From contig JAGVRJ010000013.1 in the NCBI GenBank assembly GCA_019059635.1, forward strand, positions 1 to 64,000: a DNA stretch of 64,000 nucleotides, written 5' to 3'. The position numbers and the translations under genes are program-made. Shown here one piece after another: positions 10,214 to 21,926 of the stretch (its first letter is position 1; every line of letters starts with the position of its first letter). Below the pieces are notes generated by a model, which worked only from the letters and a program-made list of their open reading frames with translations, was not told where the DNA came from and ran no database searches. This DNA is from Proales similis. Taxonomy: Eukaryota > Rotifera > Eurotatoria > Ploima > Proalidae.

Positions 10214-11527
10214 TTAAGCATGATGATATCCATTGGGGGTGAAGGGCTCTCCGTTTGGTTGCTCCAAACCATTTAGCTTCTCTGACTCTTTCATAGTTTC
10301 ATCAGCATGGTGATGATGGGGTATGGCGAATCTGGGATATCGCTTAAAATGGTCCCACATAGCGCATACTAGTTCGCCAACGATTAAGTCATTCGTATTT
10401 TTCTTGATTATGCGCAGAAGAAATACACCATCATGTCTCAAATATTCATATAAGAAGGCATCCAGTATTTTAGAATCGATCATCGTTGAAGAAGATGATG
10501 AAGAGGACGAGTGGTGATGGGAAACAAGTCCAAGGCGATCATTAAGTTTGAGGTAGCGCCTCACAAATGACATACGTGAACTGCTGGTAAATGTGAACAG
10601 CCAGATCAAGAAGCTGTAGATGCTGGCAATAGCCACCAATGCCATCCAGAACCAAAGAAAGATAAAAATCTTCTCATTAAAAAGATTAATAGGGAGAGTA
10701 CATTGGATGGCCTGACGATGGTTATTCTCGCCTAGAGTGCGTATTACAAAGTCGCACATGGTGACACGAGGAAATCGTGATGATTCCCAAAAGTCACGGC
10801 CACTTCGCATATCCTGTACCACTTTAACTCCATACAAGTAATAGTCTTGGTGTAGGAATACGTTCAACATGAAAAATTGTCCGATCACATTGATAATGTA
10901 GAGAAGCTTTGTGAACATGTATAGTGAGCTTATATAGTATCCTGATCTATTGTGTGGTAATAGTAGCCGATTGAGGCGACGGCGAAGTCGGCCTAGCCAA
11001 GTCTGATCATAGTAATCCCGGTGGTAATCAATCGCGCGATCTATCAGCTTGACCACATTGCGTACCGATTTGTCTCTGGATTCGGTTGAAGTTGGCTCCA
11101 TTGCTCCGATAATCTTCATTACGGTTTTAGCATCTAGTCCGCTTGGCTTGGACATTAAATGCCAAATCATGAACGGAACGAAGAAAAATATGGCCATAAA
11201 AGCCAATATGAACGGCACCCATTGGTAGTAATTAATCTGATATTCGCGCTGTGCATCCGGAAGAGGGAGCTGTTTTTCGGTGGGTACATAGTACTTGTCG
11301 GCAATCCAGCAAATGTAATTCGTATACTGAACCATTGCACCAGTGAATTGAGCAGGACACCAGCAGGCAATAGGATTACCAACAAACTGCGATGATACAA
11401 CAAGAATGCAAAATAGTATGAGGATGGATACAGTGTAACGGTGATTAAGCCGATCAGCAAAGTCGTCATCTTGTATTCGACTTGACCCTGTGACGCGCTT
11501 GAAGACGTCCACAAATTGCCACACCAT
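10214..11527 (-). CDS. Innexin gap-junction protein (single exon)
   Basis: Innexins form intercellular channels and hemichannels. The 437-residue frame is uninterrupted and has the family layout: a cytoplasmic N-terminus, a first membrane segment at about 32-50, the first extracellular loop with CWCPAQFTG and YICW, and the diagnostic YYQWVPF at 100-106 leading into the second membrane segment. The second loop contains cysteines in VTMCDFV and AIQCTLP, followed by the fourth membrane segment. Loop 1 has three cysteines (55, 57, 73) rather than the usual two. The C-tail has a His/Ser run (SHHHHSSSSSSSS). No intron is needed. Membership is clear, but I cannot assign a paralogue number. Confidence 0.96.
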   Translation of the reverse strand: MVWQFVDVFKRVTGSSRIQDDDFADRLNHRYTVSILILFCILVVSSQFVGNPIACWCPAQFTGAMVQYTNYICWIADKYYVPTEKQLPLPDAQREYQINYYQWVPFILAFMAIFFFVPFMIWHLMSKPSGLDAKTVMKIIGAMEPTSTESRDKSVRNVVKLIDRAIDYHRDYYDQTWLGRLRRRLNRLLLPHNRSGYYISSLYMFTKLLYIINVIGQFFMLNVFLHQDYYLYGVKVVQDMRSGRDFWESSRFPRVTMCDFVIRTLGENNHRQAIQCTLPINLFNEKIFIFLWFWMALVAIASIYSFLIWLFTFTSSSRMSFVRRYLKLNDRLGLVSHHHSSSSSSSSTMIDSKILDAFLYEYLRHDGVFLLRIIKKNTNDLIVGELVCAMWDHFKRYPRFAIPHHHHADETMKESEKLNGLEQPNGEPFTPNGYHHA

Positions 11528-14090
11528 TTTCTTAGTGTATTCTCCTAACTAAGGCTGTTGGATCGACTGATGTGGGCTTCGCTCTATAAGAATGCGTGTG
11601 TATCTAGATTTCGCCTATTAAACACGATGGAAATTAGAAATGGAGGGAGATGGGGTTTTATAAATAGCTGTATGCTTTTTCGCATAGATTAGAGATGGTC
11701 AATCATAATTGCGGCCAACATGGACACAGCAATATGGCATTCGCGCACGCACTTTCGTTCACTAACACTCAGCCAACAGACGACACAGCGTCGCGCATTA
11801 TGCGTTGAACAGCATGGCCTAGCCCCTTGACCGCTCTTGTTTGCTAACCGGCTCATGCTTTCTCGAGTTCACTTTGATCATTCATAAGCATGCTTGGCAT
11901 CAAGGCTAACTTTCATTTAATTTACATACGCGAATTAATTGGACACAACGGTCAAGTGCATCTTTACTTAAGCATAAAGCATCTACAAGTTGTTCAATGG
12001 GGTTTTGAATGGTACATAATGCGGATTGATCCTCTAATTTTTACTAATTTTTTTTACGAATAGTCACTGATTAAAAAGAGAATCGTGAATTTAGTTCCAC
12101 AAACCACAAAAATTTGTGGGATCTTCGGATTCTTACTTGAATTTTAGAGATAATTCACCGCTTTGCCTATACTAGAGAAGCTCTTCAGCTATTTTGCAGC
12201 AGTTTTAGAGCGAATCAAAAGGGAAATTAGAAAAATAAACTTGATGAATTAGGTTGACCAATAATATAAATTAATAGCGCTAAGTAAATATGACGAAGCA
12301 CGCCTATATTCTATACTTAGATGAGAAAAGGGAGAATAAAAGCGACGAGTAGCACGCAATCAAGCCCAAATGCCTAGCTTGCCCAACAGTCTAAATAATT
12401 TTAGATCTAATGTTAATTGAAAACCCGACGCGTTTTAAATAGTAACCAATAGAAGCTAGGTTAATTTGAATACGATGTCGGGCTTTTAGCAAACGAGAAA
12501 AAGATGATTCAAAAGGTCAGATTACTTGTGAACAGATGATAGTAGAGTGGCCGGCAAGAAAAATGATTTCTTGAACATCCAGAATTAGAACAGCTTAGCA
12601 GCTTGGGCTCTACAGCTTGGCAGCTTTTGAAGCCTCCAAAAAGTGATAGCCAAGCCCAGCATGCATCAAAATATGCGCCAGCTTGGGATACAAAAGCAAC
12701 CAAAAATCTCATATAGGCTAAACTAAATTAAAAACAAAAGCATCCGACAGAGACCTCCCAGCGGCATGCTAAAATGTTTGAACGAATGCAATACTGAATA
12801 GCCCCTTTTTTATGCTCAACTGCCTAAGAGGTACCTTAAGTCAAATATCTTGCACTTTAATGCCCTTTCTTTGAGTTTTTTGTTTAATCAATGTTATTGC
12901 CCGTTCTACGCCGAAAGTCTGGACATACTAGGATTAATCAATACAATTCTTGGACTGTTTATTTAACCTTTAAATCGATGGAAATCTGCAAGAATCGAAA
13001 AATCCCTCTTAACAGCTAAACAAATAACTAATGAAGGGCAACGATAATAATAGAGATAAAGACAAAAATTTTGGTCCTTCCAATTTATGAGACGGTCTCT
13101 AAAAAATTGGAACCTGAAAAAATTTTTCAGCTTTAAAAAGGACGTGAACTATTGGGACGAAGAAACCCTCAAATGGATAGTAATAGAATAAATGCAAAGC
13201 CTTTCGCAAATAGTAATTCACTATCACATTGAATAAAAAGAATTGAGCCAGTTATGGCTGAAAAATTCTATGCGAGACAAACTTTTTATCTGATTGAAGA
13301 AGTCAGATAATATAGAATTTCCAACGAAACAAAAAAATCTTTCGATATCATTGACAAAATAACAATTGAAGTCATTAATTCAGCTTAAATCCATACGTCT
13401 AGTCGATCTCGATTTGATTGTTTACGGCTTCTATCGATTTAGTTCGCTGCTTCAAATCTCTGTCTTTAGTCAAGTCTCTAAAGCCGATTAAAAGCGTAAG
13501 AACGAAATATAAAACCAAAATAGGTGGATATTCCACCTTTCTTTGGACGGCAGGCTAGTGTGAAGGTTTAGACAGATGGCTTCGTATTGTTTATCCAAGT
13601 TCAATATATTTTTTGTTGACAGAGTTGTCCTCCTGAACCCTTTCTGTCTAGCTCGATGTCACCCTTTGTTAGGAAGCTCCGTACCTTTTAAATATTGCTT
13701 TACCTTTCATCAATTAAACATAAAAAAATTTCTAATTGACATGGATTTATTTGACAGATAATTTTATTTCAAAATAATTCTTTTTAGTAAAGATAATCTT
13801 TGGATGAGTGATAAACTAAAGGAAATAGCACTGGGAAATAGAAACTGGAAATAGCAACTGGGCTATTCGAAAATCAAGTTCTTGATTTAAATCGAGTTTT
13901 CGGCCGATAAAAAGTGGTATTTCTTGAAGATAATGCACCTAGTCGTCAAGCCAAGTTGTTATAGGTTTTCTCAACCAAATGTTCAATTGATAACTTGGTT
14001 TGATCAATGCCAATCAGGATTTACGATCTGTAGCTCTAGCACAAAACACTAGAGAAATAAACCTAAATTTTGCTGAAATATAGCTTACAG
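11528..14090. other. 2.5-kb gene-poor interval
   Basis: AT-rich sequence with short, unconvincing frames only (for example minus 12509-12712). It must contain the innexin promoter next to 11528. No RNA gene or repeat family is recognised. Confidence 0.4.
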
Positions 14091-14327
14091 AACATAGTTT
14101 TGGATTCAAAAACTGAAAACGAAAAAATAATGAAGAGACTCCCAATAGATGAAAAGATACAGCGGTCTTGGAAATTTGCACTGCGCTGTATTATGCAAAG
14201 AAAACAAGGCATAATTAAAGATACGTGGAGCCAATTCAAAGCTCGTTTGTTGACTTCTTTGCTGACAAAATTCCGACGTTTCCTCACCAGAAAGATTGTT
14301 TCTTTAAGGTTACAACTTAAAAAATGA
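14091..14327 (+). CDS. Short frame with weak similarity to cytochrome bc1 subunit 7 (QCR7/UQCRB)
   Basis: After an acceptor-like TTACAG an open frame encodes about 78 residues including KRLPIDEKIQRSWKFALRC and GIIKDTW. This resembles the middle of QCR7 (RRLP...R..RAL....LPKEQW), but the family's C-terminal YLEPYL block is absent and no N-terminal exon was found. It could be a fragment, a pseudogene or chance. It ends 83 bp before the ZIP9 start on the same strand. Confidence 0.22.
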   Translation, partial: NIVLDSKTENEKIMKRLPIDEKIQRSWKFALRCIMQRKQGIIKDTWSQFKARLLTSLLTKFRRFLTRKIVSLRLQLKK

Positions 14328-14410
14328 AAGCCTCAATTCGCTTTTCCCAAAGAAATTGTTTATAGATCATCGCTGAGTAATCAGCCTCACGAGCGAAAAC
14401 CCCTTTGAGG

Positions 14411-15787
14411 ATGGAAGGCTTTTGGATGATGCTTTTCTTGAGTATTACAATGCTCATTGGTTCTTTTGCGTCAGGGCTCATTCCTCTAAATCTCTCACTG
14501 ACGGAAGTAAGTTTATTATCGTAAGCAACAACCAGGTTGAAAGCAATCCTGATGTTTTATTTTCTCAGAGCAAAATGCGGCACATAACTATAATCGGGGC
14601 TGGACTTTTAATTGGAACAGCTCTAGCGGTTATTATTCCAGAAGGAGTACATTCTATTTACGAAACGAGACAATTCGAAAATCATCATTCACATGCATTA
14701 AAACGTTCAGTTGAAACATCTGTTCGCTCAGGAGAAGACATTGCCACAATTCAATTTAAAGATTCAGATATTCAAAATATGGACTCCGATCGTCAGAAAT
14801 TAGCCAAGTTTTATGCAATGTTGAGAGCTGACAAAAATATAAATTTATCAAAAATTGCTAAATATAAAAGAGAAATTCAACAAGAGGACCGCCCCAAGCC
14901 AATGGATGATCAAAAAAAGCTTTTCAATTCGGAAATAAAGCATCCTAGTTCACATTCTGAGAAAAGCCATTCAACTATTGGAATTGCACTTGTTTTCGGT
15001 TTTGTTTTTATGCTTATTATTGATCAGATCGGTGGTAAAGTATCTCACCATCCTCATCAGGGTAAATATTTTAGACTTGCTGATCAACCAAATACTTTTT
15101 GACTCTTCTTAAGTCATGGAAACCCAAAACGCCCGAAGTAGAATAACATTCAGTACAACCCTAGGTCTTGTAGTTCATGGAGCAGGTGTTATTTTTAAAC
15201 ATTTCATTCCTGACTAGCATTCTAAAGTAAAATTATTAAAACCATAGCCGATGGAATAGCTCTGGGCGCTGCTGCGTCATCCCCCAAGACTGATGTAGAA
15301 ATAATAGTTTTCTTGGCAATTATGCTCCATAAGGTAAATATGCTTTCTAAGACCCCAGAATAACCTTTTTAAATTTGAGTTAGGCACCAGCGGCTTTTGG
15401 ATTAGTTTCTTTTCTCATTCATGAAGGTCTTGAACGCAGCCGAGTACGCAAACATTTGATTGTTTTTTCTCTAGCGGCCCCATTGATGGCAGTGCTAACA
15501 TTTTTTATCCTTTCTAACGCGGTCAGTATCATATGAGAAATTTCATCACATTAAGATTAAGGAATAATCTTTAAATACAGAAAGAGAACATGGGCGAGCT
15601 CTCGCCTGATTGGACAGGCATATGCATGTTGTTTAGTGCTGGTACATTTCTTTATGTAAGCACCGTGCATGTTTTGCCTGAGGTTCAAGTTCACAAAGAT
15701 GAGCGCCAGTTTCGATTTGCAGAAATGATAAGTTTTATTGTCGGTGCCTTAATGCCTCTGGCATTGTCGATTGGACATAGTCATTGA
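14411..15787 (+). CDS. Slc39a9: ZIP9-type zinc transporter (SLC39A9 family)
   Basis: ZIP9 moves Zn2+ into the cytosol, mainly from the Golgi and plasma membrane. Six exons fit: 14411-14506, 14569-15061, 15114-15185, 15248-15333, 15384-15521 and 15581-15787, giving 363 residues (about 307 in human). Matching blocks are [20 protein letters not shown] in the early membrane region, [20 protein letters not shown] in the metal-transport helix (HGAADG, with the usual His and Asp), [16 protein letters not shown] in the next helix, and [20 protein letters not shown] near the end. The C-terminus GHSH and the loop HHPHQ are His-rich. The extra length lies in the first cytoplasmic loop (14690-14980), which is charged and unlike other ZIP9 proteins. 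Confidence 0.93.
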
Positions 15788-15804
15788 TTTAAATGCCACG
15801 CAAA

Positions 15805-16020
15805 TTTCGTTCTTAAGATATCGAGAGTGCAAGATTGTACGTCTTTCTCCATTTCTACAATCAATTCGGGATTTTCTGAAACTTTTTCAAGCTTTTGAAT
15901 AAAAAGCTTTAATGCTTGTTTTTAATGCTTCATCTAACATCTTTTTCAGGGTCAATGCATGCAATACATAAACTCGGTAGGACTTTGGCTGAAACATCTC
16001 GAATTGTGTAAAAGCATTCT
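15805..16020 (-). pseudogene. Duplicated, frame-broken fragment of SCYL1
   Basis: These 216 bp match 17093-17304 inside the large SCYL1 exon in the same orientation. They differ by a few substitutions and at least three indels (+2, +4, -2), so the reading frame is destroyed. The fragment lies between the ZIP9 stop and the SCYL1 stop, about 1.3 kb from its source. It also contains AATAAA on the plus strand at 15898-15903, which might serve ZIP9 mRNA. Confidence 0.9.
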
Positions 16021-16301
16021 ATTAAGTATGATAGCCAAGATAGCCAAATTTTCCTAAACCCTATACCATACATTTTCATGCTGTTGTTTACGCATTTATA
16101 ATTAAAGCTATAGAGTTCGAATCAAAAATTATTGTCGATTCAATTTTTCTCGTATTTCCCGGGATTCAGTTGTTATCATTAATGCACACACAAACTTTTT
16201 CTGATAATTTAATTGACAAAAGCGATGAATAATTGAACGTTTTTAAAGAAGACTTTAAAATCTGAGCGCCAAGTGAAGATTACTTGAGGAAGGGATTTCA
16301 T

Positions 16302-19228
16302 TTAAAATAAATCAGAATTTTTCTTAAGGCCCAACTTCAATGGCTTTGAAATCTTGGGACCAGGCGGCTTTTGCTGATTACTATCAATTTGTTGATGATG
16401 GATGTTCCCAACTTTCGGATTAGAATCCCAAGTGGAATCCCACTCGTCGTTCCACACGTTATCTTTAGCACCTCGGGATTGGACTTTCGACTTTTCTCTT
16501 TTTGTCTAAAAATACTTTTAGAAGGAATTACAGATTAACTAATAAAATATATCAACCTTTGGAGACAAGTCCTTGACTAATTCGAAAAAGGGATCGTCTT
16601 GATCTTTGGATGTTGTCTTGGCCCAGTTGTAATCACTGGATGGTGGAGTTGGCTCTTTAGCATAGCCCGAATACTTTTCATCATCGAATGAATTTTTCCA
16701 TTCGGTCGTTTGGGTAGGATTATAACTATTTTTAGCAGATTTATCCTCATGCGCCGGCTCCAACGACTGAAGCTCATCTTCATCATCCTCGATTTCATTC
16801 CATCCGTCATCCCAACCGAATCCTGTACCAGCATTATCTGGAGATTTTTCTGAATGCTGATACTTGATTTCTACTGCCTCATTTTTAGCATTTTTAATAG
16901 TTGTGGTTGTCGGATCTTTCTTAATAGAATCTGCTATGGATTGTGATGAATTTTTGGCGCTGTGTTCTTTGGAAATTGCTTGAATCGGCCCAAGAGGCTG
17001 AGTGCTCAATATAACCGATGGTTGCTGGCTTTTATTTGAATAACTGGTCATTTTAGCCGATAGAGATGTCATCGCCCATGATGTCCAAGAAGTTTCGTTC
17101 TTAAGATCGAGAGTGCAAGATTGTACGTCTTTCTCCATTTCTACAATCAATTCGGGATTTTCTGAAACTTTTTCAAGCTTTTGAATAAAAAGCTTGACTG
17201 TTTTTAATGCTTCATCTCTAACATCTTTCTCAGGGTCAATGCATGCAATACATAAACTCGGTAGCACTTTGGCTGAAACATCTCGAATTGTGTAAAAACG
17301 TTCTGTACTTGCTAAAGCTATTATTCCTGATAAACGGGCCATTGGAAATGGGTCACGCATTGCTTTCGGAAAGGCTGACAACAATATTCTTTGACGAAGC
17401 TGTTCAAATGTAAAGACAACTTTTTTGTGTTTTTTTTAGAAAACTTGGTCTACCTGCGGATTAATAAAAGGAGCGATCTTTCCAATACAGACTGTGGTAT
17501 TTGTTCTTATCATCCCTTGGTCATCAGTCCCTTGAAGTCGGGCAAAATGCTTCATAAGTTCAACATTCAGATTATTGTAGTTAAGCTTGGGAGCTAGTAG
17601 CACCATTGACTTTTGAAAAGACCTATTGATATTAATAAAAAACAGTGCCTCTTGAAATTTTACCCGGATAGTTATTTCTCTGATTGCCGGATTCGTATCA
17701 TTAAAGCCCAACACCATATGAGGGAAAATTTGATCATTTATAGTACCAGCTGAAAGATGCTCAACAAAATCAGGGAGCTTTAAAATATTTAGTAAGAAAA
17801 ACGGTAACAATTAAGGAGATTAAAATTTTAACCTGTTGAAGAAGTCGCATTCTTGTAGCACGCTCGGTGGATGAAAAAAGTTTAATAATAACTGGTATGA
17901 TCTTTTTCTGATATTCGTTTTCTTCTAAAAGCCTTCCAAGCTAAAATATCACGATTAAAATAAATAAATTACAACTGATAGACAGTAGCAACCTTAAATA
18001 AACATGGAAGTACACTTGAACCGGCGTTTCCAAATTCAAATGCGTTCAAGATCTGAGGAAATATCTTAAACTTGCATAGTTGACTCGGAAATTCATCGAG
18101 TTTTTCTGTTAATTCGGAAAAAAATTTGCCTTTATCATTTGCATCCTTAATCTTTTAAAGTTTTATAAATGATATGTCATATTGTATCAAAATCTAAATA
18201 ATTACTTGAATCTCTTCTAAGAAAAGAAGCGTTTTAACAAAATCATTGTCCATGAACCCATTCGGTTGTCGAGAGGTATCAATGAATTTTTGTGCCGATA
18301 TCCTTCGTGCTGGATCTGCGTGAAGAAGGCCTTTATAAACAGCTTGCAATTTCTTGGGCATCTATTTCGGCCGTTACAAAAAACTAAGTATTTTCCAAGA
18401 AAAGGTCTGCTGATCTCACCGTTTGTCCTGGAATTTTCAATTGATTCGGATTTGTAAGAAAGTTATTGAAAATTTCCCATACAAGACAACCAAGGCCCCA
18501 ACTATCTGTTGACAGACTGGGCGTTGTCATATTTTCAGGAGTTTGGTAACAAGCAAGAGAATTCAATGCCTTTTTAGGGACAGTCGAGTCTGATAGTTGA
18601 GTAGCGTATTCGAAACCAGCTAATTTCCATTCGCCGGCCTTGTTCACCATAATCGAAGATAAACACACATTGTTATGAACAAGCTTGCAATCTTGATTTA
18701 AGAATTTAAGGGCACTCTTAAAGTGTTATTTAGATTAAAAATGATAGCAATGTTTGTAGATGATCTTCTTATTACTGCAATTTGATAAAGTCCCCAAGAT
18801 ATTTCATTTTCCCTCTTTGCTTGACTTTCGTGGCTCTCTTGTAAATACTCAAATAATGGCTTGACTCTTTCGGTAACAATAAGAACCGATTTATCGCTTT
18901 CTACTCCATCTTGAAATAATAGTACATTAGGATGCCTAAGCATTTTCATGCGTCGAAATGCGTTTTTCGATGCCAATAGCTAGTAAGATTTAGATGAAAA
19001 TTAGTCTCATTACTAATAGTTATTTCAGCTCACCCAGCTCTCATTTTCTTGCTTCGCTTGACAAGAAAAAACTGTAAATTGCTCTTGATCGTTTGCATTC
19101 CCTTTCTTTTTTGCGTTACTTAAATTCCAAATTTGTCTTTCCTGTACCAAAGGAGGGAGCAAAACTTGATCTTGAACTTCAAAATTACTAAGCTCCTTAT
19201 TAGGATCTCTTGAAAAAAAGGACCACAT
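16302..19228 (-). CDS. Scyl1: SCY1-like pseudokinase 1 (SCYL1)
   Basis: SCYL1 is a catalytically dead kinase with HEAT repeats that acts in COPI-dependent Golgi-ER traffic. Ten exons fit: 19228-19034, 18979-18776, 18716-18420, 18361-18206, 18151-17993, 17940-17833, 17777-17664, 17609-17454, 17399-16557 and 16505-16302, giving 811 residues (human 808). The start MWSFFSRDP matches the family. The kinase-like region has [27 protein letters not shown] in place of HRD, and [13 protein letters not shown]. The HEAT region has [24 protein letters not shown] and [13 protein letters not shown]. The tail is acidic, Trp-rich and ends [14 protein letters not shown], so the C-terminal RKLD-type COPI-binding signal of vertebrate SCYL1 is not present in that form. 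Confidence 0.95.
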
Positions 19229-19743
19229 ATCCTAAACGATTTCAAAGTCTTCAGTCAACTTGATGATGTATTCGTCTTATATTATGCTCATTTTCTTATT
19301 CTTTTTTTGAAAATTATTTTCTGTAATTTTTAATGATTATTCGGAAAGATAGTTTTGAAAGACGCAGAATTTATCTGAGTTTTTTCTATCGCTTCAGGTT
19401 TACTCATTCTTTCGATTTTATTTATTTAAACTCCAAAATAAGTCTGATTTTTTTATTAGTTATCTTTAAGCTGTTATGTTTCTGCTTCGTTGCATTTCGA
19501 ACTTGCCCGTTACCAAGAAAACCACATTGTTGCATTTAATTTTAAACGAGGTCGTGCTTGGTTCATGTTCATTCATATAGTCGAATAAACACTATATACT
19601 GCTTTTATATTAGCTTTAGCAAACATGCGTTTTCAGTATTCAGATCACAGCAAAATTTGAAAAAAAAACTAATCATCTATTACTTCAGTTTTTAACATTT
19701 TTTTTTATAAAATTCAGTTGATATAAATTTAAGTTCGGCAAAA
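19229..19743. promoter_or_regulatory. Divergent promoter region of SCYL1 and CCT4
   Basis: The two start codons face away from each other across 515 AT-rich bases. No clear TATA box or repeat was identified. Acceptor-like TTCAG at about 19714-19718 lies 26 bp upstream of the CCT4 start. Confidence 0.45.
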
Positions 19744-21609
19744 ATGACTCAAACTATGGCTCAAGCTGCTGCGTCACCAGCGAAACCCAAAGCAGCTGCA
19801 TTCAAGGACCGTTCGAAGCCTGAACATGTACGAGATAGTAATATTGTGGCTGCAAAAGCTGTAGCAGATGCAGTCAGGACCAGTCTGGGTCCCAAAGGGA
19901 TGGACAAAATGATTCAGGCAGCAGATGGAAGTGTGACAATTACAAACGACGGAGCCACGATTCTTAAGCAAATGCAAGTCTTTCATCCAGCGGCGCGTAT
20001 GGTAAGCTCATCCGCCGCATTTTATTGAGTTTAAGGCTAATCAACAGCTTTTCTGACTTTGAAAGCTTGTTGAGCTTTCCAAAGCGCAAGATATTGAAGC
20101 CGGCGACGGAACTACCACCGTTGTTGTGATTGCTGGAGCTCTTCTTGATGCATCAGCAAAACTTTTAGCTAAAGGAATTCATCCAACGGTTATTTCTGAA
20201 TCATTTCAGAAAGCCGCAGCCAAATCAGTAGAAATTCTTGAAGGAATTAGTGGTGCAGTTGAGCTATCTGATCGAACATCATTACTTCAAAGCGCTTCGA
20301 CCTCTCTCAACTCAAAAGTTGTGTCTCAACACTCATCTCTACTTTCCCCGATTGCAGTTGATGCGGTTCTTCGCGTTATTGATCCCGCCAAACAGCAAAA
20401 TGTTGATCTAAATGACATAAAAATTATCAAGAAATTAGGGTAAGAAAAATGTAGCAATCAACTTTTCTTCATTTTATCTCTAACCTTTTGAATATCAGAG
20501 GCACAGTCGACGATACTGAGCTCATTGATGGGCTTGTGCTGGATCATAAAGTGGCCGGATATGATGGTCCGAAAAAAGTAGAAAAGGCAAAAATCGGTCT
20601 AATTCAATTCTGCATTTCTCCTCCAAAAACTGATGTAAGCCTTTCATCTTAAGTTATTATCAAAATTATCTTTCATTTTGATCTTCTTGATATTGAAATA
20701 ATTTAAGATGGAAAACAATGTTATCATCAATGATTATACTCAAATGGATCGAATTCTTAAAGAAGAACGTCAATATATCCTAAATATTGTGAAGAAGATC
20801 AAGGCAGCCAACTGCAACGTTCTGCTCATTCAGAAGAGTATACTTAGAGATGCTGTTAATGAACTTGCCCTTCACTTTTTGGCAAAAATGAAAATCATGG
20901 TCGTCAAAGATATTGAACGAGATGAAATTGAATTTATCTGCAAGACTCTTGGATGCAAGCCAATCGCTAGCCTGGACCATTTTAATCCCGAGATGTTAGG
21001 ACAAGCTGACTTGGTGGAAGAAGTCTCAACTGGCTCAAGCAAGGTTGTTAAATTCACCGGAGTGGCCAATCCTGGCAAGACTGTGAGCGTTTTAGTTCGT
21101 GGCGTTAATAACCTGGTGATTGACGAGGCTGAACGCTCTATTCATGACGCCCTTTGTGTTATTCGATGTCTGGTCAAGAAGAGAGCAATTATTGCCGGTG
21201 GAGGTGCTCCTGAAATTGAGTTGGCTTTACGTCTAGCGGAATATGGAAACACTCTAAGTGGAATGGAACAATACTGTTTCCGAGCATTTGCAGAAGCCCT
21301 TGAGGTGGTTCCTTATACACTGGCTGAAAACGCCGGTCTAAATCCAATTGCTACTGTGACTGAGTTGCGCAATAGACACGCGAATGGCGAAAAGACTGCA
21401 GGCATAAATGTTCGAAAAGGTGTCATTACTGATATCTTAGAAGAGAGCGTTGTACAACCTTTGCTTGTTTCTACAAGTGCAATTCAGTTGTCTTCTGAGA
21501 CCGTTCGCAGCATATTGAAAATTGATGACATTGTAAGTTCACCAATTTATCAGGTGATTATTTTTCTTTTTCTGATTTTGTTCGAAAATAGATCAACGCT
21601 GCGAATTAA
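19744..21609 (+). CDS. Cct4: T-complex protein 1 subunit delta (CCT4)
   Basis: This is one of eight subunits of the cytosolic CCT/TRiC chaperonin that folds actin, tubulin and other proteins using ATP. Five exons fit: 19744-20001, 20066-20439, 20499-20634, 20708-21532 and 21592-21609, giving 536 residues (human 539). ATP-site motifs are clear: [25 protein letters not shown], and [14 protein letters not shown] with the catalytic Asp. Delta-specific matches include [46 protein letters not shown] and [16 protein letters not shown]. The last exon encodes only INAAN and stop. AATAAA at 21759-21764 is the likely poly(A) signal. Paralogue assignment as delta is strong. Confidence 0.97.
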
Positions 21610-21926
21610 ACGAGTAGAAAAAATCAAATTTTAGACTTATGATCAAAGCTCAAAAGATACATTTACCAGACCCGAAGAACCGAAGAATTTTTAATTTCAA
21701 CAACATTTCTCCTCTCCATGTTTAAAGCCCTGCTTTTCACCTAACTCATCGCCTCATGAATAAACATTAAAAGCTCCTGAAACAATAAGACAAAATGCTT
21801 GATTATATTCTTTGAATTGATTTTTGCATTATGTTTGATAAACATGCCGAAATGGATAAAGTGGAATAATTAGGATCTTGCAAGCACTTAAGCTAGTTTA
21901 AGGATTGTTAAGGGTCCGAATCCAAA

